Shown: positions 10,371 to 21,807 of the stretch, one piece after another
Layout of the letters: the number at the start of each line of letters is the position of its first letter
How positions within the stretch are numbered: position 1 is the first letter of the stretch
Notes under the pieces: model-generated
The model's database searches: none
What the model was told of the DNA's origin: nothing
What the model saw: only the letters and a program-made list of their open reading frames with translations
Position numbers and translations under genes: made by a program
From: Corylus avellana
Taxonomy: Eukaryota > Streptophyta > Magnoliopsida > Fagales > Betulaceae
Direction: 5' to 3'
Length of the DNA stretch: 64,000 nt
Assembly (NCBI RefSeq): GCF_901000735.1
Contig: NC_081545.1
Location: 9,967,973-10,031,972 of the forward strand

Positions 10371-12024
10371 AGTTTTCCTTCTCTTCTGTAGCCCCAGTGG
10401 CCTCTTCAGGCATGACCACTTGATTATCCACTTGTTTGCCTAACCTCAAAGTGGTGATGGCTTGTACATGATCCTGACCATGCATAGAGGCAGAGGAACT
10501 TCCAATCACAAATTACCCTTTTGGGTTAGGCACAGATTGACTAGGGAACTTCCCTCTTTCTCTTTCCCCTACTTGAATTGTTATATGGCCAACTTGTCCT
10601 TCTACCTTGATCATGGCCTGCTTAAGTTCTTGTATGTCTATGTTGTTAGCCATGTTGGAATTCCTCAACTCTTGTATATCCTAGGAATTGCTCATAGTAG
10701 TATTCTTCATATCTTGCTTTATCTCTTGTATGTTCCTATCCATTGATTGCATGAATGCTTTCATTATGTCTTCCAGTGATGACTGTGGTGCAAGAACTTG
10801 AGTGGTAGATTGATAAACAGGCGGTTGAGCTTGGTGAGATGGGCTGGACTGATTTTGAGTTTGAGTGGAGGTATCCCTTTGGTTCAATGGCTGATTCTGC
10901 TTTGAAGAGAAATTGGGGTGATTCCGCCACCCTAGATTGTAAGTTTCAGAAAACAGTCCTGTGGAGGGTTTTTTGTACTCATTGAAGGCATTGCTTGCTC
11001 AGTTGGGTACTCTGTTGACAGAGTTGGGCAGTTTTGAGTGAAGTGCGTTTGACTATCACATAACCCGCATGCATCAACTTGGTAAGTATCTGCTGCATTC
11101 ACTAGTTTGTTTAAGACCATAGTGTCAAACTGACGCCTGAGAACCTTGAACTCCTCCCTTAATTTAGCATCATTCCTCACCTCATAGATGCCTCCTGTCT
11201 TAGGAGCGGGTTGTTGTTTGTCCCAACTATCTTGAAAATCCCATTGTTGTGCTCGTTCAGCCATTTCGTCCAAAGTTTTATAGGCTTTGTCCCGAGTAAG
11301 ACTTAAGAATTCTCTACCATTTATCGTCTCAAGCGAGTTTCGCTCACTTGGTGTTAGTCTCGTGTAGAAAATTTGAACAAGCACCTCATTCTCAAACCCG
11401 TGGGGTGGGCATTTTATTGTAAGCTCTTTAAACTTCTCCCAGCTATCGATGAATCTTTCCCCTTCTTTCTGTCTAAAATTGTAGACAGAGGGCATTGATT
11501 TTGGAAATTGGGAAGAACTTGTGGTAAAACTTGCTTTGCTGCATATCTCAAGAAGTGATAGACCCAGGTCTATTTTTGAGTAGCCAGGATTTCACCCTAT
11601 CATGTAGGGACATAGGGAATAATCGAAGACGTACTGCTTCTGCTGGGGCATTTTGCGTATTAACATTGTCGCAAATTTCCAAAAAAATCATCACATGAAC
11701 ATATGGATCCTCATTCTCTAATCCTCTAAATGCAGGAAGGTGACCTATGGTACTCGGCTTCAGCTCGAAGCGAGTAGCTGGCAACACTATACACGATGGT
11801 GTGTTGGTAATATTGGGTACGAACAGCTCCCTAAGGGATCTAGGTTGATTTCGTTCTCCCATCTTAACAGACTTTTCCGAATCAGACTCGGAACTTTGAG
11901 AATTGGTGGTTGAGTTTGGTGGCTGTCTTAGATTCTCTCTCGCCGTTCTTTCATTTTCGGGATCAAAAGTGTTTAACTCCAGATTTAAAGATCTACGACC
12001 GAACATGCAAAAAGGAACTAACAA
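10371..12024 (-). pseudogene. Gypsy (Athila-like) gag, broken by stops and a frameshift
   Basis: On the minus strand, 12024-11548 carries the N-terminal gag region (ELKPSTIGHLPAFRG, EDPYVHVMIFLEICDNV, RLRLFPMSLHDRVKSWL). After a frame break, 11495-10932 continues with the capsid-like part (NFRQKEGERFIDSWEKFKEL, YTRLTPSERNSLET) and a CCHC knuckle CGLCDSQTHFTQNC (C-x2-C-x4-H-x4-C). A linker rich in Gln/Ser (10887-10681) and an AITTLRLGKQVDNQV stretch lead to protease. At least three in-frame stops lie in the linker. It would form the virus-like particle in an active element. This copy is dead. Confidence 0.75.
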
Positions 12025-12414
12025 GCTAACAAGCTAACAAACTAATAAACTAAAAACTGAAATAAATTGAACTAAATTAAATTATATTAAACTAACTAAA
12101 TACAATTGTAAGAAGAAATTAATTTAAACATAAACTAAAAACTCACGAAAAAGGACCAAAAGATTTTGGCTAAAATCTACTGAACTGTTGTGGTTGTTGT
12201 CTGGGCCACAAGTGCACTCGATCGTAGCAGGGTTGTAACACAAACAAAACAACAACAACAAAAACAAAACAGAACAAAAAAAATTCTTTTTTTTTTCTTT
12301 TTTTATTAGTAACAAGATTAAAACAAAACAAATTGCAGAAAAATGATATCCTAATTATAACTAGTAGAAGAATAAAACTAATCTAGAAATAAATTGGTTT
12401 CAAAAAATAAACAA

Positions 12415-12438
12415 TTCCCCGGCAACGGCACCAAAAAC
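12415..12438 (-). promoter_or_regulatory. Primer binding site, gypsy family B
   Basis: Minus-strand TTTTTGGTGCCGTTGCCGGG(GA) follows the LTR end ...TTTGCACAACA. It is the tRNA-Asp-type site usual in Athila-like elements, with GGTGCC where the other copies here read GGCGCC. Confidence 0.75.
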
Positions 12439-12439
12439 T

Positions 12440-13831
12440 TGTTGTGCAAATTTATTTAACTCGCAAATGTACGAATCAATTGTAGTTAATGGATTGCAAG
12501 TGCGAGGTTGAACCCACAGGAAATTGTAATCTTGAAAACAATTTTAAATCTAAATTAATTAAACCCTAATCTAGTTCCAAATTTTTGAGAGAATTTTTTG
12601 TTTGAATGAAAAAGTAAAAACATAAACAATTTAAAGTGATTGAAAACTTATGAAAAAAGCACTAAGGTTTCGAAATCCGTACTCACAATTTCATAACAAC
12701 ATAATTTCATGATCTATAATATTCTCCAAAGTTCTCATATATAAATCTTAAGTTTGTTTTACTATTACTTCAAAGAATTAATCAAAAGATCCCATGTATC
12801 CATTCATAACCCAAATCACAAAAGAAATCCAATATTCTATCAAATCATAAACTGTATCCGTAAATCACAAGAAAATATCCAATCTTTATCAAAACATCAA
12901 TTGTATCTAAAGAATAAATCACATTGGAAATCTAATTTTTAACAAAGAAAACCAAGCAATCATTTGTATTGAATAATCTGAAATCATCAAATGTATCCTT
13001 GAATCACAAAAGATATCCAATAATTATTCAATCCAATTGATTATATCTAAAACAATAGAGCAATTAAACCATTAAATTGGAAAATATTACATACATGAAA
13101 CAAAGTTGTTAATCATAAGTGAGGCTTCATTTTCAACCTTAGTTGAAGGTTCAGCCTCTTATGTTATTGAAAGACAAAACAAAATTAATTGAATTCATAA
13201 TGTAAAATCGAGTACTTACAAATAAGAATCACAAAGTAGAGATCCAAAAGCTAGGAAAACCTTAAAATCTCTTTTTTCTCCTTTGAAATCTTCAAATTCG
13301 TATCCCCCTCAACTAATCTGACAATTCCCTATTTATAGACCTAAAACTTAGGGTTTTACAAGTTGAAATCGGATAAAATTCGTCCAAGTTTGTACCCTTT
13401 ATTGCGGGACGATTTTGGAATAGAAAATGTCCGAAATAGGAAAATTCTATTTCACAATTAATTGTATTATTTTGAGTTATCTTTCCAATGCCATTTGAAT
13501 CACCTCAATCGGATATGTGAACGAAAAGTTATGGTCTAAATACTGAGACGTGCAGAATCTGAATTCAAATCCAATCCGAAATTTTATCTAATCTGAACTT
13601 TAATCCAATCCTATCTTTAATCCAATTTAACCATTTCTTGGATCTGGTTAAACTTAACCACATCATCTAGGTCTTCTTAAAGTATGTTTTCTTCCGAAAA
13701 GTAGTTTTTTTTCAATGACCTACAAAATGCTAAAAATACAAAACTAACACAGAACATTAGATAATAACACGGCTAAAGGATTAATACAAGTATATTAAGG
13801 GGTCCAAATATGCAATATTTGGCACACATCA
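12440..13831 (-). repeat. 5' LTR of gypsy family B
   Basis: 1,392 bp. The minus strand starts TGATGTGTGCCAAATATTGC and ends GAGTTAAATAAATTTGCACA(ACA). It aligns along its length with 24967-26354 (+) and 46695-48032 (+). A minus-strand TATA motif (CTATAAATAGGG) lies near 13330-13342, preceded by the moderately CpG-rich ATTGCGGGACG region. Confidence 0.85.
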
Positions 13832-13849
13832 GGAAGCAATATAGAAAAT

Positions 13850-14130
13850 GAAAACAAAGAAGTTTACGGGTAGTTCGGTGTTAGAAACCTACGTCCACCA
13901 CTTGGAATACCCCTTAGGGTTACATTGTGCTCATTAACTTGATTTGTCTATAATACAAAGGTCCCTATTTATAGGGTAATGAATAAATATAAGTATAGTA
14001 ATCAAATCCCCTTGATTTGATTACAATCCCACTATATGATTACAATCAACACATAAATAGAGAATATTTCAATATCAACCTAATTATTGAATATACAGAA
14101 AATATTATATATTTTCCATATATTCTAACA
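13850..14130 (-). repeat. Copia-type LTR fragment, minus orientation
   Basis: On the minus strand it begins TGTTAGAATATATGG at 14130, has the TATA box CCCTATAAATAGGG near 13962-13975, and runs into the cap-proximal TTACGGGTAGTTCGG-like text near 13863. It is cut off close to the family-B LTR. No partner LTR or polypurine tract is adjacent. Confidence 0.5.
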
Positions 14131-14432
14131 TATGTCTATTGTTAGTCAATGTCTACAGCCTTTGTGGTATTGTTTAAAACCCAGGCCTATTTCAGCCAAC
14201 AGTTGGCTTTCATTTTTTTTGCCTATAGTTGGCCCACTTCTCTTTCGGCCTTGTGGTATTGCTTAAAACTCAAGCTCATTTCAGCCCATAATTGGCTTTT
14301 TCATTTTGGCACACAGTTAGCTTAGTTTTATTGAAGGCACATCTCATATCACAGTCACCGACCGCCTCCAACCAATACAGTCGAAGAAAATCAAACTCAT
14401 GGTTTCTGTTCCACCTTGAGTTTAAGGGTGGA
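14131..14432. other. Copia-flanking debris, no gene
   Basis: Non-coding. Two imperfect ~90-base direct repeats occur around 14150-14240 and 14240-14330; both contain TTGTGGTATTG.TTAAAAC.CA and (A)GTTGGC. The last bases (CTTGAGTTTAAGGGTGGA) resemble the polypurine tract that precedes copia 3' LTRs. Confidence 0.4.
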
Positions 14433-14630
14433 TGTTAGAATATATTGTGTGAGATTTGATATTATGATAATATATTTATACTGATTGTAATTGAGAAAAT
14501 CGAATTAGAAACATTCAATATTGATTTGATTTAATCAATCATATCTTTTGTATTCCCTCTACATCCCTATAAATAGGGATCATCAGTATTGTAAACATAT
14601 CAATTCAATAAGATTATAAGAGGATAATGT
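14433..14630 (+). repeat. Copia-type LTR fragment, plus orientation
   Basis: TGTTAGAATATATTGTGTGAG follows a polypurine-like AGTTTAAGGGTGGA, the usual copia 3' LTR context. A TATA box CCCTATAAATAGGG lies near 14565-14578. The 3' limit is not clear, and the sequence is related to but not the same as 13850-14130. Confidence 0.5.
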
Positions 14631-15044
14631 AGCCCTTTGAGCTTTATTATTTCCGCATTTAATTTGATTTTCATAATGTTATGAATTTCTTCATACTTGT
14701 CATGTTTGACCATTTTTGCCTCATTTGTTGTAGAAATGAAGCATACATGAAAGCTGCTGCCTAGTTCATTAGAATATAACACTGAAATTTAACGTGAAAA
14801 ATAAAAAGTGAAAAGGAAAAGGGTACCGAGATCTTACTTTGCATTGTAGTTCATATTAAATTTATTGGTATACTGCTAATTAATAGTGGCATTTGTATCC
14901 TTTGAAATGCATATTCCATTCTGCTCTGCATAGCGTCTAAACATATTTACTTGTAGAATACGACAAGTTATTGTAGTCTAGTTTGAAGAACAATGTGGGA
15001 ATTTTTATTAAATGTCTTCTGTTTCTTATCGAGAATCAATCTTG

Positions 15045-15345
15045 AAACTTCTGCCTGCCAATAGCAACTTCACTCCTCTTATGACACTTTATTTGACAGA
15101 TACGCAAGTCCAATAGAGATCAAGCTTGCAAATGAGTCTTATTTAAAATATGCAACTGGGACATTGTTAATCGATTTACACTTGGATGATTATTTGCAGG
15201 CTATTGTTGCTGCTGTGACTAGTGGAAGTAAAAGATTTTTCCTCGGAACTGATAGTGCTCCTCATGAGAGACGAAGAAAAGAGTGCCCTTGTGGATGTGC
15301 TGGTATATTCAATGCTCCAGTTACCCTATCACTATATGCAAATTC
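15045..15345 (+). pseudogene. Dihydroorotase fragment (pyrimidine biosynthesis), pseudogene
   Basis: Dihydroorotase cyclises carbamoyl-aspartate in de novo UMP synthesis; in plants it is the PyrC-type organellar enzyme. Two pieces are recognisable. At 15045-15140 translation gives [19 protein letters not shown], then a one-base shift, then [11 protein letters not shown], matching the N-terminal-third text [17 protein letters not shown]. At about 15198-15345, after a TTTGCAG acceptor, comes [40 protein letters not shown] and VTLSLYA. This carries the late active-site GTDSAPH (catalytic Asp) and the CGCAG..NAP motif. The large middle part and the C-terminal exons (usually VFEE...FNGPDFYGL) are absent. 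So this is a dead fragment, perhaps captured or left behind by a deletion. Confidence 0.72.
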
Positions 15346-17422
15346 ATTGTTCGGTGTATCTGTCATAAATTTCCACTTTGAATGGGGTTTTCCTTCTTTG
15401 GAGCTAAAAAATCCAACATTTAACAGGAAAGGACATAGTTCAGCACATGATAAACTAACTTGTAAAAGAACCTAATACTTACTATGACTGGAATTTGATG
15501 TGGCATGCATAATATGGAAAGATATGTCTTTTGAAATTGATTGAGCCTCTTGTTTGTTAGATTCAAGCTTATTTCTTCCTTGTAGTCAGTCCTCTGTTCC
15601 AAACTTTGATGCATCTGGTATTTGGAATACATAAGCTGCATTTGGGATGTTAATTTCTCTAACTTAGTATATGATATGATGAACTTTGTTTGCAATGAAT
15701 ACTTTTTATGCTCCACTCTAAGCAATACTTACAGATTGTGGCAGTGTTGGACAAAAGAAAAATAGAGTTACATTACTGATCAATGTTTCATGCTCTTTTG
15801 TCTATGGTCATATCCAGATTCTGCTAAAGAAGATTCGATTCATCTTTATTCAGTTAACTTCAGGGAATGCCAAAAAGAAAATTAAAAAAGATGTCGTAAA
15901 AGGACACAAATTTCTTTCAAACTAGTTTGGAGAAAATTTCCTTCAACCTATTCTAATAAGTAACAAGTGTCATTCAACATGTTTGAATTTCTCAAATATT
16001 AATGTTTAGGGTTCATAGATTAGTGGAATGACAATAAATGATTCTTAAAATATTAAAAAGAACATGTGAGATATAACATTTGACACTTATTAGACTAGAT
16101 TTGAGGAAATTTCTGTCTGTCGTAAAATCCATTTATCTTGTTTCCATTGAAGAAGATTTTTGCTGTTAGTAATGAAACAAAGCCAAGGAAAAAGACCAAG
16201 AAGTTCATACCATGTTTCATGTTTTGAAGGATATGTGCATGAGTAAAACATTGCCCTGCCCGTGCTATCACTTATTAATTGCTGTTGTGTTACTGTTTCT
16301 TTAGTTGCCCCAGTTGTAAGACATTGGTCCTATTTTGACGGCCTTTATCTTTAGTCTTCAAGCTCACTGTTGGCTTTCATCCCAAATTTAACAACTTGGC
16401 AAATTTAGTAGTGACAGTTTAACTAAATCTGTATTGTGTAACTTTTGTTGTCTTACTTATTGCTTCTCTCACTTGGGATTGGCTCTATTTTTGTGTTGTT
16501 CGTAGATGGATGAAGAAAATCGTACAACAGTTATGGCCGTAGTTGCATCTATCCTTGATATGCGATGAGAAGGTTGCAAGAGCATTTTTGGCAAATAATG
16601 TTAGATTTAAAAAGATTTGGTTGGACAAATTCTGCAACAACCACAGAGTTTAAAACTTGCGTATGATCGATATGTAGTAGAATACTAACTTGATTGTAAT
16701 ATTTGTGATTGAGCTTAAATGGTAATATTTATGATTGAACTTTTGTCTGTAGTTTGAATGTATGGTTGGATGTTATTTATGGTTGTCTCAACTTGAAAAT
16801 ATATGATCATTTTTAGGTTGCTATTTTTAATTGTCATATATTAATACTTTTATGTTGTGAATAAAATTTGATATTTATAGGGGTTAACATAATTGAATGA
16901 AAATATTATATATATATATATATAAAAAAAATAAAAATTGCTCATTTTTCGTATGAGCCAAATGCTGAAAAATATTTCCAGCTGAAATCATTTTCATGAA
17001 AGATCACTGCGTTGAAAACATTTTCTTCTTTGCTTTTGTAAAATATTTAAGATTTTTTTTCTCAGACTAATTTCCTCAAAATCAATCTATTAAATTAACA
17101 TATATTTTTAAACTACTTGATTCTCATATACATTTTTAAACTCACATGTTCTAAAAATAGATGCCAGTTTAATAAACTGAGTTGAAGAAATTTCTAACCA
17201 AATTTAAGGCTTGGTTTGTTTTAGTGTAAAATGGTTTATAAAAAATATTTTTTGTATTTTTTTGTTGTTTGGTACGACCAGAAATAATAGTCAATCGAAA
17301 AAATTTCTTTAATTTTTGTAAATAATTTTCCTTTTTTAAAAACCTTAAATTATTTGGATGCTAAAGCCTAAAGGAAAAGTTTGTTGACTATAATTATTAT
17401 AAATTATTACATAACCCATGAT
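15346..17422. other. AT-rich non-coding stretch
   Basis: No supported gene. It contains a foldback element (about 15912-16116), a (TA)n tract near 16908-16924 and another weak foldback around 17060-17200 whose arms share CACATGTTCTAAA-like text with a segment at 60950. Confidence 0.4.
15912..16116. repeat. Foldback MITE-like element
   Basis: The left arm (about GAGAAAATTTCCTTCAAC..CTATTCTAATAAGT) is inverted and imperfectly repeated on the right (ACTTATTAGACTAGATTTGAGGAAATTTCT). The arms are about 45 bases and the interior is AT-rich. A relative with TTTCCTTCAATCTA arms lies at 62333-62514. No target duplication is assigned. Confidence 0.45.
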
Positions 17423-19858
17423 TAGGGCCGGCAATTTTGACACGACCCGCGAACCCGACACGAACACGACACAAAAAAACAAGTATTGGGTTTGGGCTAA
17501 TCGGGTTCGGGTCGTAATCGGGTTTACCCGATTAAGACCCGAAAACTTCGTGTCTGGTGGGTCGACCCGCCAGACACGATTATTGTGCGGGTCTGGCAGG
17601 TCGACCCGTCAGACCCACACAGTATCCCGGTCTGGCGGGTTGGCGGGTCGACCCGCCAGACCCGGTTTTTTTTTTTTTCTTTTTTTTCAGCCTCGCGTCA
17701 GACGACTCACGTTTACAGTTTACTAACTTACAGATTTACTTTACCATTTTGAACCAAATCTGTCTGTAAAAACCTAACCCAGTAACCCTTTACCCCCTGG
17801 TCCCTCTCACTCGGTCTCTCACTCTCCCTCTGTCACCATCGTGGCGTCTCCCACTCGGCCACTCTCCCGATTCTCCCTCTCTCTCTCGGGTCTCCACTCT
17901 CCCTCCTTCTCCTGGGCCTCCTCGTCGTCGCCGTTAGGAACTTAGGCGTTAGCAAGGGCCAAGCCGCCAAGGCATCCTCACGGACCTCACCGTCGCCAAC
18001 TCGCCGTCCTCACCGAGTCACCGTTGCCGTCAGCCACGTCTCCTCGCCGTCAGCCGCACCTCTCTGTCTCTAGTATGGCGGTATGTATCTTACTCTCTCT
18101 AGTCTCTGACTCTCTATCTCTAGACTCTAATTTTGACTGTTTGAATTTTTTATATATATTCTAGACTATGATTTTCATTGTTTGAATTTTTGATATATAT
18201 TTTAGACTCTGATTTTGATTGTTTGAATTTTTGATATATATTCTAGAATCTGATTTTGATTCTTTGAATTTTTTATATATATTCTGTCATTCTGTAAATC
18301 TGTTAAGAGTTAAGATTGAAAATAAGTCCTGGACTAACAAAATAAAGAAAGAAAAGCAAACAAAAATCCACACTTTTTTAGTTTTTTTCTTCCTCTTCTG
18401 AGTTCAGACTATTTAGTGTCATTAGTTAAGTTTATTCATGTAATAAAGGGGCTGTAATTTTCCCTTGGTGGTTTGGGGCCTTTGGGCTGTAAATTTGTAA
18501 TGCATTTCTTTGCTGCCAAAAATCTTGATAGTAAAAATTATACAGAAATTGAAAGTTGCTTATTGCAAGATTTTGGTTGGATTATTTTATTTCACTTAGC
18601 TATATAGCTTTTAATTTATTCTTAAATATTTAATTTATAGTTATATAGCATATAGTCATTAGTCATATACTTTAACAGTTTAACTAATAATTATGTAATT
18701 TATGTGTGTAGATGAATATTGAAGAACTTGTTGAAGATGCATTCGACGTTGATGACGATGTGGTCGAATTACCATCACTAGAAGGTGACTCTGTTTCTGT
18801 GGGGACTGGGAGTAACAAAAAGGGAAAGAAGCGGAGGAGGACCTCAACTGTTTGGCAATTTTGTGATGTTGTTCCTAATGCTGATCCAAATGACTCGGAG
18901 GTATGGGCAAAATGCAAGACATGTGGTAATAAATACAAGGCTCGAAGTTCATATGGAACTGGGAATTTGAGAAAGCACATTCAAGTTTGTGGGAGGGCAA
19001 ACACTCGTGATGTTGGGCAGATGCTCTTAACTAGGAAAGCAGGATCTCTGTCAGTAAGTGGCTCTAAATTTGATCCCAAAATATATAGAGAATTGTTGGT
19101 TGCTTTGATTATTAAGCATGATTTGCCCTTTTCATTTGTTGAATATGATGGTTTAAGACAATTACATCAGTACTTGTGTGGTGATGTACCCTCTATATCT
19201 AGAAATACTGCTAAGGTAGATTTGGTTAAGATGCATATGAGGGAGAAAGAAAAGATTAAATCTATGTTGCATGCTTGTCCTGGGAGGATTTGTTTAACAT
19301 CTAATATGTGGACGTCTTTGACAACCGACGGATATATGTGCCTTACTGCACATTTTATTAACAAAGATTGGGTATTAACTAAAAGGGTGTTAAACTTTTC
19401 TTTTATGCCCCCCCACTACATGATGGTGTTTCTTTGAAAGAAAAGATATATGATTTGCTACAAGAGTGGGGGATTGAGAACAAGATTTTCACTATAACAT
19501 TGGACAATGCTTCTGCTAATGATCATTGTGTTGACATTTTAAAGCAAACACTGAACACTAAGAAAGCCCTTCTTTGTGAAGGTGAGTTCTTTCATATGCG
19601 TTGTTGTGCCCATATTCTTAACTTGATTGTGCAAGATGGATTAAAATAAATTGATGATGCAATTGAAAAGGTTCAAGATAGCATAAAGTATGTTAAGGGA
19701 TCACAAGGCCGAGAACAAAAATTTCTTCATGCGGTAAATCAAATGTCATTGGACAGTCATAAGGGGTTAAAACAAGATGTGCCAACCAGATGGAATTCTA
19801 CCTATCTTATGCTTGAGAGTGCTATTCATTATCGTAGTGCTTTGAGTTATTTGGCGAT
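17423..19858 (+). mobile_element. 5' half of an autonomous hAT transposon
   Basis: The left end reads TAGGGCCGGCAATTTTGACA, a hAT-type terminus. It is followed by subterminal repeats built from GGGTC / GACCC (for example the palindrome GGGTCGACCC at 17560, 17608 and 17645). A leader then precedes the transposase gene at 18712. The element stops where a gypsy LTR begins at 19859. The 3' half and right terminus are not found on the far side of the mosaic (after 26354). Confidence 0.72.
18712..19858 (+). pseudogene. hAT transposase with BED zinc finger, frameshifted and truncated
   Basis: hAT transposases cut and paste DNA with 8-bp target duplications. The ATG at 18712 follows a good acceptor (TGTGTGTAG), so an upstream intron is likely. 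An acidic N-terminus leads to a BED-type finger (VWAKCKTCGNKYKA...GNLRKHIQVC, about residues 63-92). The RNase H-like core begins with RICLTSNMWTSLTTDGYMC. At about 19411-19437 a one-base shift breaks the frame (PPHY then HDGVSLKEKIYDLL in the other frame). The core continues with KIFTITLDNASAND (catalytic Asp region) and FHMRCCAHILNLIVQDGL, where a TAA at 19647 interrupts. It then runs on through KYVKGSQGREQKF and DVPTRWNSTYLML to LSYLAI, cut by the LTR. The C-terminal dimerisation domain is missing. Confidence 0.82.
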
Positions 19859-21385
19859 TGATAAGCGCCGAATGTTGCATATTCAAGCCCCTTAATTTGT
19901 ATATGTTAATTCCTTAGCGTTGTTATTTGTTTGATTTTGTTTTGTTTTTGTGTTTTCAGGTTATAAATAAAGATGCAATTAATTCCATTGATTTTGGGCT
20001 CAAAAGCACACTTTGAGATGATTAAGCGTAGCCAATCTTAACAGAGGACTTATATGTTGTGGTTAAGTTTAATCAAATAAAGGAAGGGATTAATTCGGAA
20101 TTTCTCAAATTGGAATCAAAATCGGATTGGATTCAAATTTAGATTCTGCATATGTCTTGGTATTTTGGCCATAACTGTCAGCTCAAATATCAGATTGAGG
20201 TGATTCAAGCGGCGTTAGAAAGCTAACTCAAATTTATACAAATTATTGTGAAATATCATTTTCCTAATTCGAAGCGCCGCAATACCAAAATCGCCCCGCA
20301 AGATAGGAACGCAATTCTGGGCGAATCCTATTCCGATTTGGACTTAGGTTTTCTTTATCCTAATTAGACTTGGACTTAAATCTCCGAAATTTCTAGAATT
20401 ACTAGTCCTTCTAGTACTCTCCTAAGCCCTATAAATAGGCCTTTAAGCATTGAGAAAAAACACACCGCTTTCTAGAGCTAGAAATCAGAAATTTGTCTTT
20501 GGAGCTTAGAAGATCATGAGCGGTTAAACCCCTTCGTGGGGTGTTGATGTAACCCTATCCAAGTACAATGGTTTGATTGTATTTAATTTCTAGATTTTTA
20601 ATTTATGTATGTTGATTGTATAACTATGAGAATTGCTACCTTTTGATTCTGTTCTTAATTATTAAATGCAATTGTTCTTAAATTCCAAAATCAATATTTG
20701 TGAAATTCTTCTCTTGTCTTAGAAAGTATTTTACTTTTATTGATCTCAAATCATTCTTGTTTTATGTGATTATGAGGATGATGGTTATACAATGGGTTTA
20801 ATTGACATATGATCAATAGGATTTGATAGGTCATGCTTAGGGAATACGGATTGTACTACACCCTAGTTTAGTGTAATTTAGGTAGACAGTTCGTGCCAAC
20901 CGAAGATGGGTTACACTTATTCATTGATTGTATGTATCTTGTTAAAGAATTTGATAATTTATACCTAGGGAAGACGGGTCGTACCGCATCTTATTGGTTA
21001 GGTGGACGATCCGTGCCAACCAAAGATAGATTATGCTTATTCTTTAATAAAGTAATTTCTTGTTTATTTATAACATACATAGAATGAATTTCTGGGATTA
21101 ATAATGATTAGCTATTGTTGTGCGGATAGAGGTGAAGTCAATACCCTACTCTCTCTCTCATATATTTACTTCCTTTATTTCCGTTTATTTTATGCACTGT
21201 AAATTCACACAAAGAAATCACTCTCTTTTAATTAAGTTAACTTTGATCTTTTAATTTTGATAATTAAACCCCTGCAGTCCTTGAGGTTTGACACCCTCAA
21301 TATAGCCGTATCCTATAAAGATTCGTCCTATTGCGAGTGGTTATTTTTATAATTGATATTTTTGGTCACAAAAAATACCATATCA
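19859..21385 (+). repeat. LTR of gypsy family A (1,527 bp)
   Basis: It starts TGATAAGCGCCGAATGTTGC and ends GGTCACAAAAAATACCATAT(CA). The TATA motif CCTATAAATAGG lies near 20429-20440. A primer binding site follows directly, so this is a 5' LTR. It is inserted in the hAT transposase gene. No matching 3' LTR is present; the fragment at 8410-9222 is the only other copy. Confidence 0.82.
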
Positions 21386-21390
21386 ATTTT

Positions 21391-21408
21391 TGGCGCCGTT
21401 GCCGGGGA
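21391..21408 (+). promoter_or_regulatory. Primer binding site, gypsy family A
   Basis: TGGCGCCGTTGCCGGGGA lies a few bases after the LTR end. It matches the 3' end of a plant tRNA-Asp, the site usual for Athila-like elements. Confidence 0.8.
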
Positions 21409-21807
21409 CTGCTTAACGGTTTTATTGTCAAAATTTAAGGATTGATTTTAGCTTAATAATTTATTTTTCTGCTAATTTTAATTCTGTTTGTGTTTTGTTT
21501 TTGTTTTATTTTAGAATTTGCAAACAGGTCCGTAGCTGCCTTCTCTGTGACTGCGATCGTGCGGAGATCGCGTGCGATCGAGCGCACGGATGCACTCCAG
21601 CAAGCACCAGGCTAGCAGCGCTCGAGCCTCTCCTCGTGCGCTCGCACCCATCTGCGGCAGTACGCTCGAGCGTACCCTTCCATGCGATCGAGCGCACTTG
21701 CGGCAACCTGCATCCAAAACCCTAAGTGCACCTAAAGGGCCGTTTGTGAGTTTTTGTTTTTATTTATTTTTCTGTTGTTATTTTATGTTAATTCTATTAG
21801 TTAGTTC

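Larger units (their letters stand above)
9223..13831 (-). mobile_element. Truncated Athila-like Ty3/gypsy element (family B)
   Basis: Read on the minus strand: 5' LTR (13831-12440), a primer binding site ending in GCCGTTGCCGGGGAA, gag with zinc knuckle, an aspartic protease, then a jump to a short RT remnant and an abrupt end at 9223. Most of RT and all of RNase H, integrase and the 3' LTR are gone. Related sequence occurs at 24033-26354 (+), and a solo LTR of the family sits at 46695-48032. The DLGASVNLLPYSVY protease motif and the primer-site type fit the Athila clade as I know it. Confidence 0.78.
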
